NCBI GenBank assembly: GCA_017521485.1
Contig: JAFXCL010000018.1
Coordinates: 1 to 34,917, forward strand
Reading direction: 5' to 3'
DNA length: 34,917 nt
Source: Oscillospiraceae bacterium
GTDB taxonomy: Bacteria > Bacillota > Clostridia > Oscillospirales > Oscillospiraceae
Part shown: positions 1-6,833 of the stretch, piece by piece
Layout of the letters: every line of letters begins with the position of its first letter
Position numbering within the stretch: the stretch's first letter is position 1
The notes under the pieces: model-generated
What the model was told of the DNA's origin: nothing
Database searches by the model: none
The model's input: only the letters and a program-made list of their open reading frames with translations
Made by a program: the position numbers and the translations under genes

Positions 1-122
1 AGCAGTGTCAGACGAAGATTAAGCTTATGACCGATAAGCCCGTAGAGCGTACGTCCGATGCCCATTGTAAACGCGAACAGACACGGTCCGAGCAGGTCGC
101 CCATGACCTTTGAAAGACCAAG
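1..122 (-). other. MFS-transporter-like sequence fused in frame to the ABC ATPase
   Basis: Read on the minus strand, this stretch encodes about 40 residues including KVMGDLLGPCLFAFTMGIG and RTLYGLIGHKLNLRL. It is hydrophobic, with a glycine/proline pattern typical of major facilitator superfamily helices and loops, and nothing in an ABC ATPase looks like this. The change occurs around codons for ALGLSK, a string plausible in either protein, which would suit a short shared sequence at a misassembly junction. The assignment to MFS rests on my recall of family sequences. Confidence 0.55.
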
Positions 123-494
123 CGCCTTTTCGGTTGCTTCCTCCTTGCTTTTGTCCAGCAGCTTGCAGGGAGCTAAGATCATATTGTTCAATATGGTCAT
201 ATGGGGGAAGAGGTTAAAGTGCTGGAATACCATACCCATCTTCTGGCGGTGCAGATTGATGTTCGCATTTTTGTCAGTGATGTCGCTGCCGTTAAACAGG
301 ATCGTTCCCGCTGTAGGTACTTCCAGGAGGTTCAGGCAGCGCAGGAAAGTGGACTTACCGGAACCGGAAGGGCCGATCACAACCACCACTTCGCCTTTGT
401 TGATATCCGCACTGACACCGTCCAGTGCCTTGATCTTATCACCGTTATAGTACTTTTTTAAGTTCTGCGCAGAAATAATAACATTACCGTTCAC
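1..494 (-). CDS. Polar amino acid ABC transporter ATP-binding protein, partial and chimeric at the window edge
   Basis: This would be the cytoplasmic ATPase of the amino acid importer whose permease and binding protein lie upstream. It starts at a GTG (492-494) that overlaps the end of the permease gene and has an AAGGAGG ribosome binding site about ten bases before it. Residues 1 to about 126 are a normal GlnQ/HisP-type ATPase: Walker A GPSGSGKST at residues 41-49, then the Q-loop MVFQHFNLFPHMT with Gln91. The expected continuation, with the LSGGQ signature and Walker B, is missing. From about position 122 down to 1 the same frame instead reads VMGDLLGPCLFAFTMGIGRT, which resembles a membrane segment of a major facilitator transporter. 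I think the window edge carries a misjoined contig end, although a real rearrangement is possible. The function of the first part is well supported; the intact length is unknown. Confidence 0.8.
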   Translation of the reverse strand, partial: MNGNVIISAQNLKKYYNGDKIKALDGVSADINKGEVVVVIGPSGSGKSTFLRCLNLLEVPTAGTILFNGSDITDKNANINLHRQKMGMVFQHFNLFPHMTILNNMILAPCKLLDKSKEEATEKALGLSKVMGDLLGPCLFAFTMGIGRTLYGLIGHKLNLRLTL

Positions 495-1221
495 TGTTTC
501 TGAGCCTCCTTTCCAGCTTGCCGATCAGGAAGGTGAAGAACAACACCAGCGCCAAATAAATAATGGCAACGGCGATCAGGGGCATAAATGCCTCGAAGGT
601 ACGGCCACGGATAATTTCTCCACCCTTAGTAAGGTCGATTACACCGGCATAACCGGCAACAGAGGTCTCCTTGATCAGAACGATAAATTCGTTGGCGAGG
701 GAGGGCAGTACATTCTTAAATGCCTGGGGTAAAACAATGTGCTGCATTGTCTGCACATAATTAAAGCCCAGACTTCTGCCAGCTTCAAATTGACCGTTAT
801 CTATGGACATAATACCGGAACGGACGATCTCAGCCACATATGCACCGGAGTTCACACCGAAAACAATGCAGGCAACTGTAATGTCACCCATAAACATAAA
901 GATAACAAACACACCTAAAAGCAGCTGAACAACCACAGGTGTACCGCGGATGACCGTTAAGTAGATCTTGCAGATAAAGTTTGCAATACTCAGGATCGCC
1001 TTGCCAAAGCCGGGACGCATTTCCTTTTCGGTTTTGTCATAGCTGGAGCGGATGATCGCAACCACTACACCCAGCACCACACCGATGATCAGTGAGAAAA
1101 AGGTGATCAGCAGGGTGTTGCCCAGACCTTTTGTTAAATACTGCCAGCGATTATCTTCGATAAAGCAGCGGTAGAAGGTGCCTTTGAAATCAAGCCACCA
1201 CATCTGAAGTCCATAGAACAT
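484..1221 (-). CDS. Polar amino acid ABC transporter permease (HisM/GlnP family)
   Basis: This is the membrane channel subunit of an amino acid importer, 245 residues, a typical length. The ATG at 1221 is chosen because AAGGAGG lies seven bases upstream; an in-frame TTG at 1245 lies on the far side of that site and is unlikely. After an N-terminal amphipathic stretch come a helix around LGNTLLITFFSLIIGVVLGV, the conserved IRGTPVVVQLLLGVF region, GAYVAEIVRSGI, and the EAA loop starting EAGRSLGFNYVQTMQHIVLP, which docks on the ATPase. The order binding protein, permease, ATPase is standard. Its stop codon lies inside the beginning of the ATPase gene, so the two are translationally coupled. Substrate specificity cannot be read from the sequence. 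Confidence 0.93.
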   Translation of the reverse strand: MFYGLQMWWLDFKGTFYRCFIEDNRWQYLTKGLGNTLLITFFSLIIGVVLGVVVAIIRSSYDKTEKEMRPGFGKAILSIANFICKIYLTVIRGTPVVVQLLLGVFVIFMFMGDITVACIVFGVNSGAYVAEIVRSGIMSIDNGQFEAGRSLGFNYVQTMQHIVLPQAFKNVLPSLANEFIVLIKETSVAGYAGVIDLTKGGEIIRGRTFEAFMPLIAVAIIYLALVLFFTFLIGKLERRLRNSER

Positions 1222-1243
1222 ATGGCTTCCTCCTTGTAAACAC

Positions 1244-1278
1244 AATAAAACCGGAAGAGCGGCGGACCGCTCTTCCGG
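1244..1278 (-). terminator. Intergenic terminator or attenuator between binding protein and permease
   Basis: A perfect 12-base-pair stem CCGGAAGAGCGG/CCGCTCTTCCGG with a four-base loop (1251-1278) is followed on the minus strand by TTTTATT. It lies between the binding-protein stop and the permease ribosome binding site. Partial termination here would make more binding protein than membrane subunits, a common arrangement in ABC importer operons. That role is inferred. Confidence 0.75.
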
Positions 1279-1291
1279 TCAAAGAAATCAC

Positions 1292-2098
1292 TTACTCGTT
1301 GTTGTTTGCAACATAAGCCTTAGCGGGCTCTTCGTCGATAACAACTGCGTCGACCTTGCCTGCAAGCAGAGCCTGAACAGCCTCGTTACCGGTCTTGTAG
1401 CGGATAACATTGTCTTCGCCAACGCCGCCTTCCTCATAGGAAGAGGAGAGGTAAATGTCGCCGGTGGTGTCCTGCTGGACGCCGACCTTATAGTTCTTTT
1501 CAGGATTCAGAAGATCGGCATCAGTGGCGATCTCGCTGCCCTCAGCCACGATAATGACCTGAACACCGGTAGCGTAGCTGGTGGAGAAGTTGACTTCTTC
1601 CAGACGGTCCTCGGTAACAGTCATACCGGCCATACCCATATCGTACTTGCCAGTCTGAACGCCTGCAATGATAGAACCAAACTCGGTGTCCTGGATAACC
1701 AGCTTCATATTCAGCTTGTCAGCAATAGCAGCAGCCATTTCTGCGTCGATACCGACGATCTTGTTGTTGTCGTAGTACTCATAGGGAGGGAAGTAAGCAT
1801 TGGTAGCCATAACCAGCTCTTCCTTGCCTTCCACATCCTGCTGGAAGGTCAGGTCGTGTGCAGTGCCGGAGATGTACTTGTCGATGATCTTCTGGGCAGT
1901 GCCGTCCTTGATCAGCGCATCCAGAGCAGAGTTGATGTCAGCAAGCAGATCTTCGTTTTCCTTTGCAACGCAGATTGCGTAGTCTTCCAGAGCATACTCG
2001 GTGTCCAGAATTTTCAGGGTCTTCTTGGAGCTGCCACAGCCAGCCAGAACAGAAACCAGCATCACAACAGCAAGAAGCAAAGCAAGAAACTTTTTCAT
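1292..2098 (-). CDS. Amino acid ABC transporter substrate-binding lipoprotein, circularly permuted
   Basis: This 268-residue lipoprotein captures a polar amino acid outside the membrane and delivers it to the permease. Residues 1-21 are a lipoprotein signal with LAGC and lipidation at Cys21. The fold is a type II periplasmic binding protein, but the order is unusual. Residues 27-76 (TLKILDTEYALEDYAICVAK through DGTAQKIIDKYI) are what normally forms the C-terminal end of this family. The usual N-terminal strand, LVMATNAYFPPYEYYD, begins only at about residue 95, after an 18-residue linker. The protein then ends at DEEPAKAYVANNNE, exactly where LKILDTEY would normally follow. All parts are in one open frame with a good ribosome binding site (AAAGGAG), so this looks like a natural circular permutation and not a broken gene. 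Family identity is strong; permutation is inferred from recalled relatives. Confidence 0.92.
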   Translation of the reverse strand: MKKFLALLLAVVMLVSVLAGCGSSKKTLKILDTEYALEDYAICVAKENEDLLADINSALDALIKDGTAQKIIDKYISGTAHDLTFQQDVEGKEELVMATNAYFPPYEYYDNNKIVGIDAEMAAAIADKLNMKLVIQDTEFGSIIAGVQTGKYDMGMAGMTVTEDRLEEVNFSTSYATGVQVIIVAEGSEIATDADLLNPEKNYKVGVQQDTTGDIYLSSSYEEGGVGEDNVIRYKTGNEAVQALLAGKVDAVVIDEEPAKAYVANNNE

Positions 2099-2147
2099 AA
2101 TTGTTAACTCCTTTTCTTAAATATCCCGATTGGGAAATTGTGTATGT

Positions 2148-2176
2148 ATTGTACCACGCATATTATGCAGGGTCAA
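2148..2176 (-). promoter_or_regulatory. Sigma-A promoter of the amino acid transporter operon
   Basis: On the minus strand TTGACC (2171-2176) and TACAAT (2148-2153) are separated by exactly 17 bases, about 50 bases upstream of the binding-protein start codon. The spacer contains the palindrome GCATAATATGC. Confidence 0.8.
2157..2169. promoter_or_regulatory. Candidate operator inside the transporter promoter
   Basis: The palindromic core GCATATTATGC sits between the -35 and -10 boxes of the transporter promoter, where a bound repressor would block RNA polymerase. A related string, TGAATAATATGCA, occurs at 2295-2307. The pattern recalls arginine repressor half-sites but has one base too few in the centre, so the regulator is not identified. 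Confidence 0.35.
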
Positions 2177-2186
2177 TTGGCTAAAG

Positions 2187-2214
2187 ATACAATAAAATCC
2201 GGGTTTTATTGTAT
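2187..2214. repeat. Inverted repeat upstream of the transporter promoter
   Basis: ATACAATAAAA and TTTTATTGTAT form a perfect 11-base-pair inverted repeat around a six-base spacer, just upstream of the minus-strand -35 box. The motif ATACAAT recurs several times up to 2395 in this AT-rich divergent region. It could be an operator or a stem in a transcript; the sequence does not say which. Confidence 0.45.
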
Positions 2215-2371
2215 ATGTAGTACGAAATATACAATGAAATGGATATTACTTATGTATATATGAATTATAAGATGGAATATTATACAATACAATATGAATA
2301 ATATGCAATAAGCCTTACAATTGGCATTAAGGGATGCAGAAAGGGCGGTGTGTTTTTGGGTAAAATACTAG

Positions 2372-2400
2372 TTGTAAATAATCATACAATATTATATAAT
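2372..2400 (+). promoter_or_regulatory. Sigma-A promoter of the murC operon
   Basis: TTGTAA (2372-2377) and TATAAT (2395-2400) are spaced by 17 bases, 37 bases before the murC start codon. The rest of the 2099-2437 gap is AT-rich and holds no gene that I can see. Confidence 0.75.
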
Positions 2401-2437
2401 ATTAAGGTTAAAAGAAAAATTCGGGAGGAACACCTGA

Positions 2438-3805
2438 ATGGAAAATAAAACACAAGAATTAAAACGCTATCTGGTTCCCGGTAAGCGGGTGCACTTAGTA
2501 GGCATCGGCGGTGTATCGATGCGTCCTTTGGGCCTTGTACTTAAGGGAATGGGAATGATTGTCACCGGTTCGGATATGAATTCATCCGTATCCACCGATG
2601 AGCTGATTGCCAACGGAATTTCCGTTGCCATTGGACATAGTGAAAGCAATGTAGAGGGCGCGGACTGTATTATTCGTACCGCAGCTGCCCATAATGATAA
2701 TCCGGAAATCGCTGCTGCCCGCAGGATGGGAATTCCTATGTTTGAACGGGCACAGGCCTGGGGCGTTATTATGCAGGAATATAAAAATGCAGTTTGTATT
2801 GCCGGTACGCACGGTAAAACTACCACCACTTCTATGGTGACCCATATTTTAATGGAAGCGAATGTGGATCCTACGGTTATGATCGGTGGCTATCTGCCTC
2901 TTTTACGGGCGGGCCATCGGGTAGGTAAGGGCGATACCATTGTACTGGAAAGCTGCGAATATTGCGACTCTTTCTTAAATTTCTTCCCCACATTGGCGGT
3001 GATCCTGAATGTGGAGGCAGATCACTTAGATTACTTCAAGGATCTTCCTGATGTGCAGAAGTCTTTTCGGAAGTTTGCACAGCTTTCAAGTAACGGCGTT
3101 CTTGCAAACGGCGACGATCCCCATACCCTGCAGGCAATGGAGGGCGTGGACTGTATTACATTCGGCTTGAAGGAGCACAACACAGTGCGTGCAGCCAATA
3201 TCTGTCCTGATTGGCGGCATCTGGACATTGTTTGTAATGACAAGTTCTACTGCCATCTGGACTTAAATGTTCTGGGCAGACATAATGCTCTTAATGCATT
3301 GGCGGCAGCAGGTACTGCGTGGATGCTTGGCATTCCTGGCGAAGCAGTCACCAAAGGCCTTGCAACCTTCTCCGGTGCCCAGCGCCGGATGCAGTTTAAG
3401 GGAAATTACAACGGTGCTGAGGTATACGACGACTATGCCCATCATCCGGATGAATTGGCAGCCACCATTGAAGCCGTTCGTACAATGGAAGCAAAGCGGA
3501 TCGTTGTGGCATTCCAGCCTCATACCTATACCCGAACCAAAGCTTTGTTTGACGAATTTGTGAATGAGCTGAAAAAGGCAGATTTGGTTGTGCTGGCAGA
3601 GATCTATGCGGCAAGAGAGCGAAATACCGTAGGTATTTCCTCCCGGGATCTGGCTGCAAAAATTCCTGGTAGTGTGTATTGCGAAACACTGCCGGAAGTG
3701 ACCGATTATCTGCGCCGCATAGTTCAGCAGGGGGATGTGGTCCTGACAGTTGGTGCCGGTGATATTTATCGTGCCGGTGAAGCGCTGCTGAAAGATAATG
3801 TTTGA
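2438..3805 (+). CDS. murC: UDP-N-acetylmuramate--L-alanine ligase
   Basis: MurC adds L-alanine to UDP-N-acetylmuramic acid using ATP, the first amino acid step of peptidoglycan precursor synthesis in the cytoplasm. The protein has 455 residues, normal for the family. Visible landmarks are the N-terminal Rossmann motif VHLVGIGGVSMRPLG at about residue 20, the ATP-binding loop GTHGKTTTTSMV at about 123-134, the central domain, VEADHLDYF, the GRHNALNALAA segment, and the C-terminal AYDDYAHHPDE-type motif (seen as VYDDYAHHPDE). The start is set by GGGAGGA upstream. The ddl gene follows after 14 bases, so the two wall-precursor enzymes and the next gene probably form one operon under the promoter at 2372-2400. 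Confidence 0.98.
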   Translation: MENKTQELKRYLVPGKRVHLVGIGGVSMRPLGLVLKGMGMIVTGSDMNSSVSTDELIANGISVAIGHSESNVEGADCIIRTAAAHNDNPEIAAARRMGIPMFERAQAWGVIMQEYKNAVCIAGTHGKTTTTSMVTHILMEANVDPTVMIGGYLPLLRAGHRVGKGDTIVLESCEYCDSFLNFFPTLAVILNVEADHLDYFKDLPDVQKSFRKFAQLSSNGVLANGDDPHTLQAMEGVDCITFGLKEHNTVRAANICPDWRHLDIVCNDKFYCHLDLNVLGRHNALNALAAAGTAWMLGIPGEAVTKGLATFSGAQRRMQFKGNYNGAEVYDDYAHHPDELAATIEAVRTMEAKRIVVAFQPHTYTRTKALFDEFVNELKKADLVVLAEIYAARERNTVGISSRDLAAKIPGSVYCETLPEVTDYLRRIVQQGDVVLTVGAGDIYRAGEALLKDNV

Positions 3806-3819
3806 AATGAGGGATTTCA

Positions 3820-4884
3820 TTGCGTAAGCTGAATGTTTGCGTTTTGTTTGGCGGTATCAGTCCGGAGCACGAGGTGTCTCTTCGCTCTGCGGAATCTGTG
3901 CTGAACAACTTGAATAAGGAAAAGTATAATGTTTTCCCGGTGGGCATCACTAAGAAAGGCGACTGGATACTGTATGCCGGCACGGATTATTCCTTGCTTC
4001 CCACAGGACAGTGGCAGGAGTTTGCCGGCAACCGCCGGGCAACCATCTCTCCCATTCGCGGACAAGGTCTTCTCAGCTTTGAGGGCGACTGTGTGGTGCG
4101 GGAGCTGATCGATGTGGTGTTCCCGGTGCTCCACGGCGAAAACGGTGAGGACGGTGCAATGCAGGGTCTGCTGCAAATGGCGGGCATTCCTTATGTTGGA
4201 CCGCAGGTGGCAGCATCTGCTGTTTCTATGGACAAGACTCTGACAAAGCTGGTGGCAGATCAGGCATCTGTTCCCCAGGCTGCATGGGTTCTTGTGAGAA
4301 ACAGCGAGCTTCAAAACCGTATGGATGTTATTCTAGATAACATTGAAAGCCGTTTTAGCTATCCAGTGTTTGTCAAGCCAGCTGGAACAGGCTCTTCTGT
4401 TGGCGTGTCCAAGGCAGCAGACCGTCAGGCGCTCCAGGATGCGCTGCTGCAGGCAGGTAGCTATGATGAAAAGATCCTTGTGGAGGAATTCATCAACGGC
4501 CGGGAAGTGGAAGTTGCGGTTATGGGTAATAACAGCCCTATGGCTTCTGTGTGCGGTGAGATCGACTCCGGTGCAGACTTCTATGACTATAACGCAAAAT
4601 ATATTACCGATACTTCTGTTGCCTATATTCCTGCCAGAATCAATGAGAATGTGGCAGAACAGGTGCGTGAGCTGGCAGTGCAGGTTTACAGTGCCATTGG
4701 CTGCCGGGGCTTAAGCCGTGTGGACTTTTTCGTGACACACGATGATAACCGGATCATATTTAATGAGATCAACACACTTCCCGGATTTACTTCCATTTCT
4801 ATGTATCCGAAGCTGTTTGCCGCCAGCGGAATTCCTTACAGCCAGCTGCTTGACCAGCTGATCGATCTGGCGCTGGAGGACTAA
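3820..4884 (+). CDS. ddl: D-alanine--D-alanine ligase
   Basis: Ddl joins two D-alanine molecules with ATP to make the dipeptide that ends the peptidoglycan stem peptide. The 354-residue protein has the full ATP-grasp layout: N-terminal VCVLFGGISPEHEVSLRSA, the PVLHGENGEDGAMQGLLQMA stretch, the ATP-binding FVKPAGTGSSVGVSKA segment, and the metal-binding end IIFNEINTLPGFTSISMYPK. I chose the TTG at 3820 because GAGGG lies just upstream and the ATG-like strings nearby are out of frame. It lies 14 bases after murC and one base before the DUF1934 gene. The motif after Met-Tyr-Pro-Lys suggests an ordinary D-Ala-D-Ala enzyme; I see nothing pointing to D-lactate or D-serine use, but the decisive residue was not checked by alignment. 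Confidence 0.97.
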   Translation: MRKLNVCVLFGGISPEHEVSLRSAESVLNNLNKEKYNVFPVGITKKGDWILYAGTDYSLLPTGQWQEFAGNRRATISPIRGQGLLSFEGDCVVRELIDVVFPVLHGENGEDGAMQGLLQMAGIPYVGPQVAASAVSMDKTLTKLVADQASVPQAAWVLVRNSELQNRMDVILDNIESRFSYPVFVKPAGTGSSVGVSKAADRQALQDALLQAGSYDEKILVEEFINGREVEVAVMGNNSPMASVCGEIDSGADFYDYNAKYITDTSVAYIPARINENVAEQVRELAVQVYSAIGCRGLSRVDFFVTHDDNRIIFNEINTLPGFTSISMYPKLFAASGIPYSQLLDQLIDLALED

Positions 4885-4885
4885 A

Positions 4886-5311
4886 ATGAAGCAAGCAGTT
4901 ATGCTGTCCATTCGGGGACGGCAGTCCTATCAGGATCAGGAACCGGATGTGATCGAACTGGTTACCGACGGGATTTTGGAACAGGTTGACGGCGGCTGGA
5001 ATATCAGCTATGAGGAAAGTGACCTGACAGGCCTTGGGGGTGTTACCACCACATTCCGGGTCGAGCCGGATAAAATTATCCTGTCCCGTACCGGCAAGCT
5101 CAATTCCCAAATGATCTTTCAGGAGGGGATGACCCACGATTCCCTGTATCAGGCAGATTTTGGCGCACTGATGATCAGTGTAACAGCTACGAAAATCTGT
5201 GGAAATGTAACACAGCTGGGCGGCGTGATCGATCTTGAATATAAGATCGAGATCGAGCAAAGCGCAATGGGTACCATCGATTACCACTTGGATATCAAAC
5301 CGAAAGAATAA
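4886..5311 (+). CDS. DUF1934 (YwiB-like) beta-barrel protein
   Basis: This 141-residue soluble protein matches my recollection of DUF1934/YwiB, a small calycin-like beta-barrel family found in Firmicutes with no established biochemical role. Supporting features are the opening MKQAVMLSIRGRQSYQDQEP, the central FRVEPDKIILSRTGKLNSQM, and the ending GGVIDLEYKIEIEQSAMGTI, with alternating strands and no signal peptide or membrane helix. It begins one base after the ddl stop, with its ribosome binding site inside ddl, so it is co-expressed with murC and ddl. A link to the cell envelope is suggested only by this context. Confidence 0.85.
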   Translation: MKQAVMLSIRGRQSYQDQEPDVIELVTDGILEQVDGGWNISYEESDLTGLGGVTTTFRVEPDKIILSRTGKLNSQMIFQEGMTHDSLYQADFGALMISVTATKICGNVTQLGGVIDLEYKIEIEQSAMGTIDYHLDIKPKE

Positions 5312-5325
5312 AAAAGATAGAATCT

Positions 5326-5350
5326 GTAGGGGCGATTATCAATCGCCCGC
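5326..5350. repeat. Short palindromic intergenic repeat
   Basis: The sequence TGTAGGGGCGATTATCAATC continues into an inverted arm, giving GGGCGATT/AATCGCCC around a three-base loop. Elements starting TGTAGGGGCG are common intergenic repeats in gut Clostridia as far as I recall. It may also serve as a weak terminator after the DUF1934 gene, although no T-run follows. Confidence 0.5.
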
Positions 5351-5397
5351 GGCGTTCATTGAAAGCCACTTACTGTTTAGAAAGAAAGGGAACGACT

Positions 5398-6429
5398 ATG
5401 AAAAAAACACGATCCTTGTTTATGGTATTTGTAATGCTGCTCAGTCTGTGTGCTTGCGGCAACAGCAACAACCCAACGATCGATTCCAGTCAAGCAACCA
5501 CTGAAAACACGACGGAAGCAACGCAGGCATCCACAGAGGAACCGACCGCCGCACCCGCCGACAAACCGACATCTACACCTAATGAGGAACCCACCGTCAC
5601 ATCTACAGAAGAGCCTGCTGTAAATCTCGGAGATGAGAATAATACCAAGCCTGTTGATACAACGCATACGCATTCCTATTCTGTAGCGACTTGTACACAA
5701 CCTAAGAAATGCTCCTGTGGTGCGATAGAGGGTAAAGCCCTGGGACATAAGTGGACAAACGCAAACTGCACCACCCCGAAAACGTGTTCTGTGTGCAAAG
5801 CAACAGAAGGCAACGCTACCGGACACAACTGGAGCGTTGCGACTTGTGTTGCGGCTAAGACTTGCACTAAGTGTGGTGCAACGGAAGGCGGTGTGGCGGA
5901 ACACAAATGGACAGAGGCAACCTGTGCTGCGCCCAAGACTTGTTCTGGCTGTAAGAAAACCGAGGGAACTGTCGTTGACCATTCCTTTGACACTGACGGT
6001 AAATGTAAGTTTTGTAAACAAATTTTACCGGTTAATCCAGAAAATATAAAGAACAGAACATACAGCTTATACAAGTATTGCACAACACTAGGGATGAGTG
6101 ATGAAGAGACACCTCCTGCAATCTATTGCGTTGGTTTGATGTTTGAAACTGGTGTTTTTTTTCATCCTGGCGAATGTATAGAAGGTGACTATGCGCGGAC
6201 ACACGGATATGATATGTCCTTTGACGAACCTATATATTATGAAGGTAGGGACTACTATCCTTGGGTTGGCGGATTCGGCGGTATTTTTACCAGTCGGATA
6301 GCAGGCAACCATATTGTTGTTACACGTGGCGAAATTGTTTTGGAACTAGAATTGCTATCAAATGATACATTAAGGGTTGTCTCGCAATCTAATTCGTATA
6401 GAATTGCAGTAGGAGATATATTTATATAA
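5398..6429 (+). CDS. Exported lipoprotein with tandem CxxC repeats
   Basis: This is a 343-residue predicted lipoprotein of unknown function. The signal ends LSLCAC, with lipidation expected at Cys20. Residues 21-85 are a low-complexity Thr/Glu/Pro linker. Residues about 91-207 hold four copies of a 25-residue unit with the pattern H-x-W-(x)3-(A/N)-T/N-C-(x)4-K-C/T-(x)2-C-G/K-(x)2-EG, plus a shorter fifth unit (GKCKFCKQ). Each unit carries two or three cysteines and a histidine, as in small metal-binding or disulfide-bonded knuckles seen in Clostridia surface proteins. The last 130 residues form a separate domain that I do not recognise, and its DNA (from about 6040) is visibly richer in A and T than the repeats. 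The ATG at 5398 follows an AAAGGGA site. The gene is isolated between repeat elements, which suggests a variable, possibly acquired gene. Confidence 0.8.
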   Translation: MKKTRSLFMVFVMLLSLCACGNSNNPTIDSSQATTENTTEATQASTEEPTAAPADKPTSTPNEEPTVTSTEEPAVNLGDENNTKPVDTTHTHSYSVATCTQPKKCSCGAIEGKALGHKWTNANCTTPKTCSVCKATEGNATGHNWSVATCVAAKTCTKCGATEGGVAEHKWTEATCAAPKTCSGCKKTEGTVVDHSFDTDGKCKFCKQILPVNPENIKNRTYSLYKYCTTLGMSDEETPPAIYCVGLMFETGVFFHPGECIEGDYARTHGYDMSFDEPIYYEGRDYYPWVGGFGGIFTSRIAGNHIVVTRGEIVLELELLSNDTLRVVSQSNSYRIAVGDIFI

Positions 6430-6436
6430 TACTTAT

Positions 6437-6470
6437 TTGCAAAAAGTGATGTCTTGCGGCATCGCTTTTT
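6437..6470 (+). terminator. Terminator after the CxxC lipoprotein gene
   Basis: AAAAAGTGATG and CATCGCTTTTT pair as an 11-base-pair stem with one G-U pair around an eight-base loop, and further T residues follow. Confidence 0.8.
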
Positions 6471-6544
6471 GTTTTCTTAGGCAGTATAATCTTCTCCCAT
6501 TTACAGATACTAACAGCGTAATTTGTAAAATTATTGTAGGGCGC

Positions 6545-6652
6545 AAAAGGCTTCTCCTGGAACGAGAAGCTGACTGATGAGGTGGAATTGTGTCAACACC
6601 TCGTCCTGCCTCACTGTCGCTCGGCTACCTTCCCCTCAAGGGGAAGGCTTTT
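6545..6652. repeat. MITE-like intergenic repeat, 108 bases
   Basis: The element begins AAAAGGCTTCTCC and ends GGGGAAGGCTTTT, giving imperfect terminal inverted repeats. Inside are three hairpins: CTTCTC/GAGAAG, GAGGTG/CACCTC (6579-6584 and 6597-6602), and CCTTCCCCT/AGGGGAAGG (6628-6647). The text GACTGATGAGGTGG and CTTCCCCTCAAGGGGAAGG is, in my recollection, a hallmark of abundant non-coding repeats in gut Clostridia. No gene lies within it. It is probably a decayed, non-autonomous mobile element. Confidence 0.65.
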
Positions 6653-6675
6653 AGAACTGTAAAGGAGAAAGATAT

Positions 6676-6738
6676 ATGAAAGTAACTGGTATTGTCAGAA
6701 AAGTGAAGGAATGCGTTATAATAGGGCAAACCGCTTAG
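6676..6738 (+). pseudogene. Probable remnant of an AbrB/SpoVT-type regulator gene
   Basis: A 20-codon frame starting MKVTGIVRKV has a strong AAAGGAG ribosome binding site nine bases upstream. Those first ten residues closely match the start of AbrB/SpoVT swapped-hairpin regulators (typically MKATGIVRR followed by a DLGR motif). After residue 10 the similarity stops and a TAG follows at 6736. Most likely only the 5' end of a former gene survives, cut by a deletion or insertion. A real 20-residue peptide is less likely. Confidence 0.5.
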
Positions 6739-6777
6739 AAGTAGCATAAATACTAGGGCTTTCGCCGGTTTTTACAT

Positions 6778-6812
6778 AGCAAAAGCGGGGTGAAATTCAC
6801 TCCGCTTTTGCT
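6778..6812. terminator. Strong hairpin, possible bidirectional terminator
   Basis: AGCAAAAGCGGGGTG and CACTCCGCTTTTGCT form a 15-base-pair stem with one G-U pair around a five-base loop. It lacks a clear T-run outside the stem on either strand. The surrounding stretch 6739-6833 shows no gene. Confidence 0.5.
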
Positions 6813-6833
6813 GTTGCTTACATACATAAAATT

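Noticed and set aside
6697..6723. Internal promoter TTGTCA/TATAAT over the AbrB remnant
   Set aside because: The spacer is 19 bases and no gene or clear RNA follows, so a chance match is likely.
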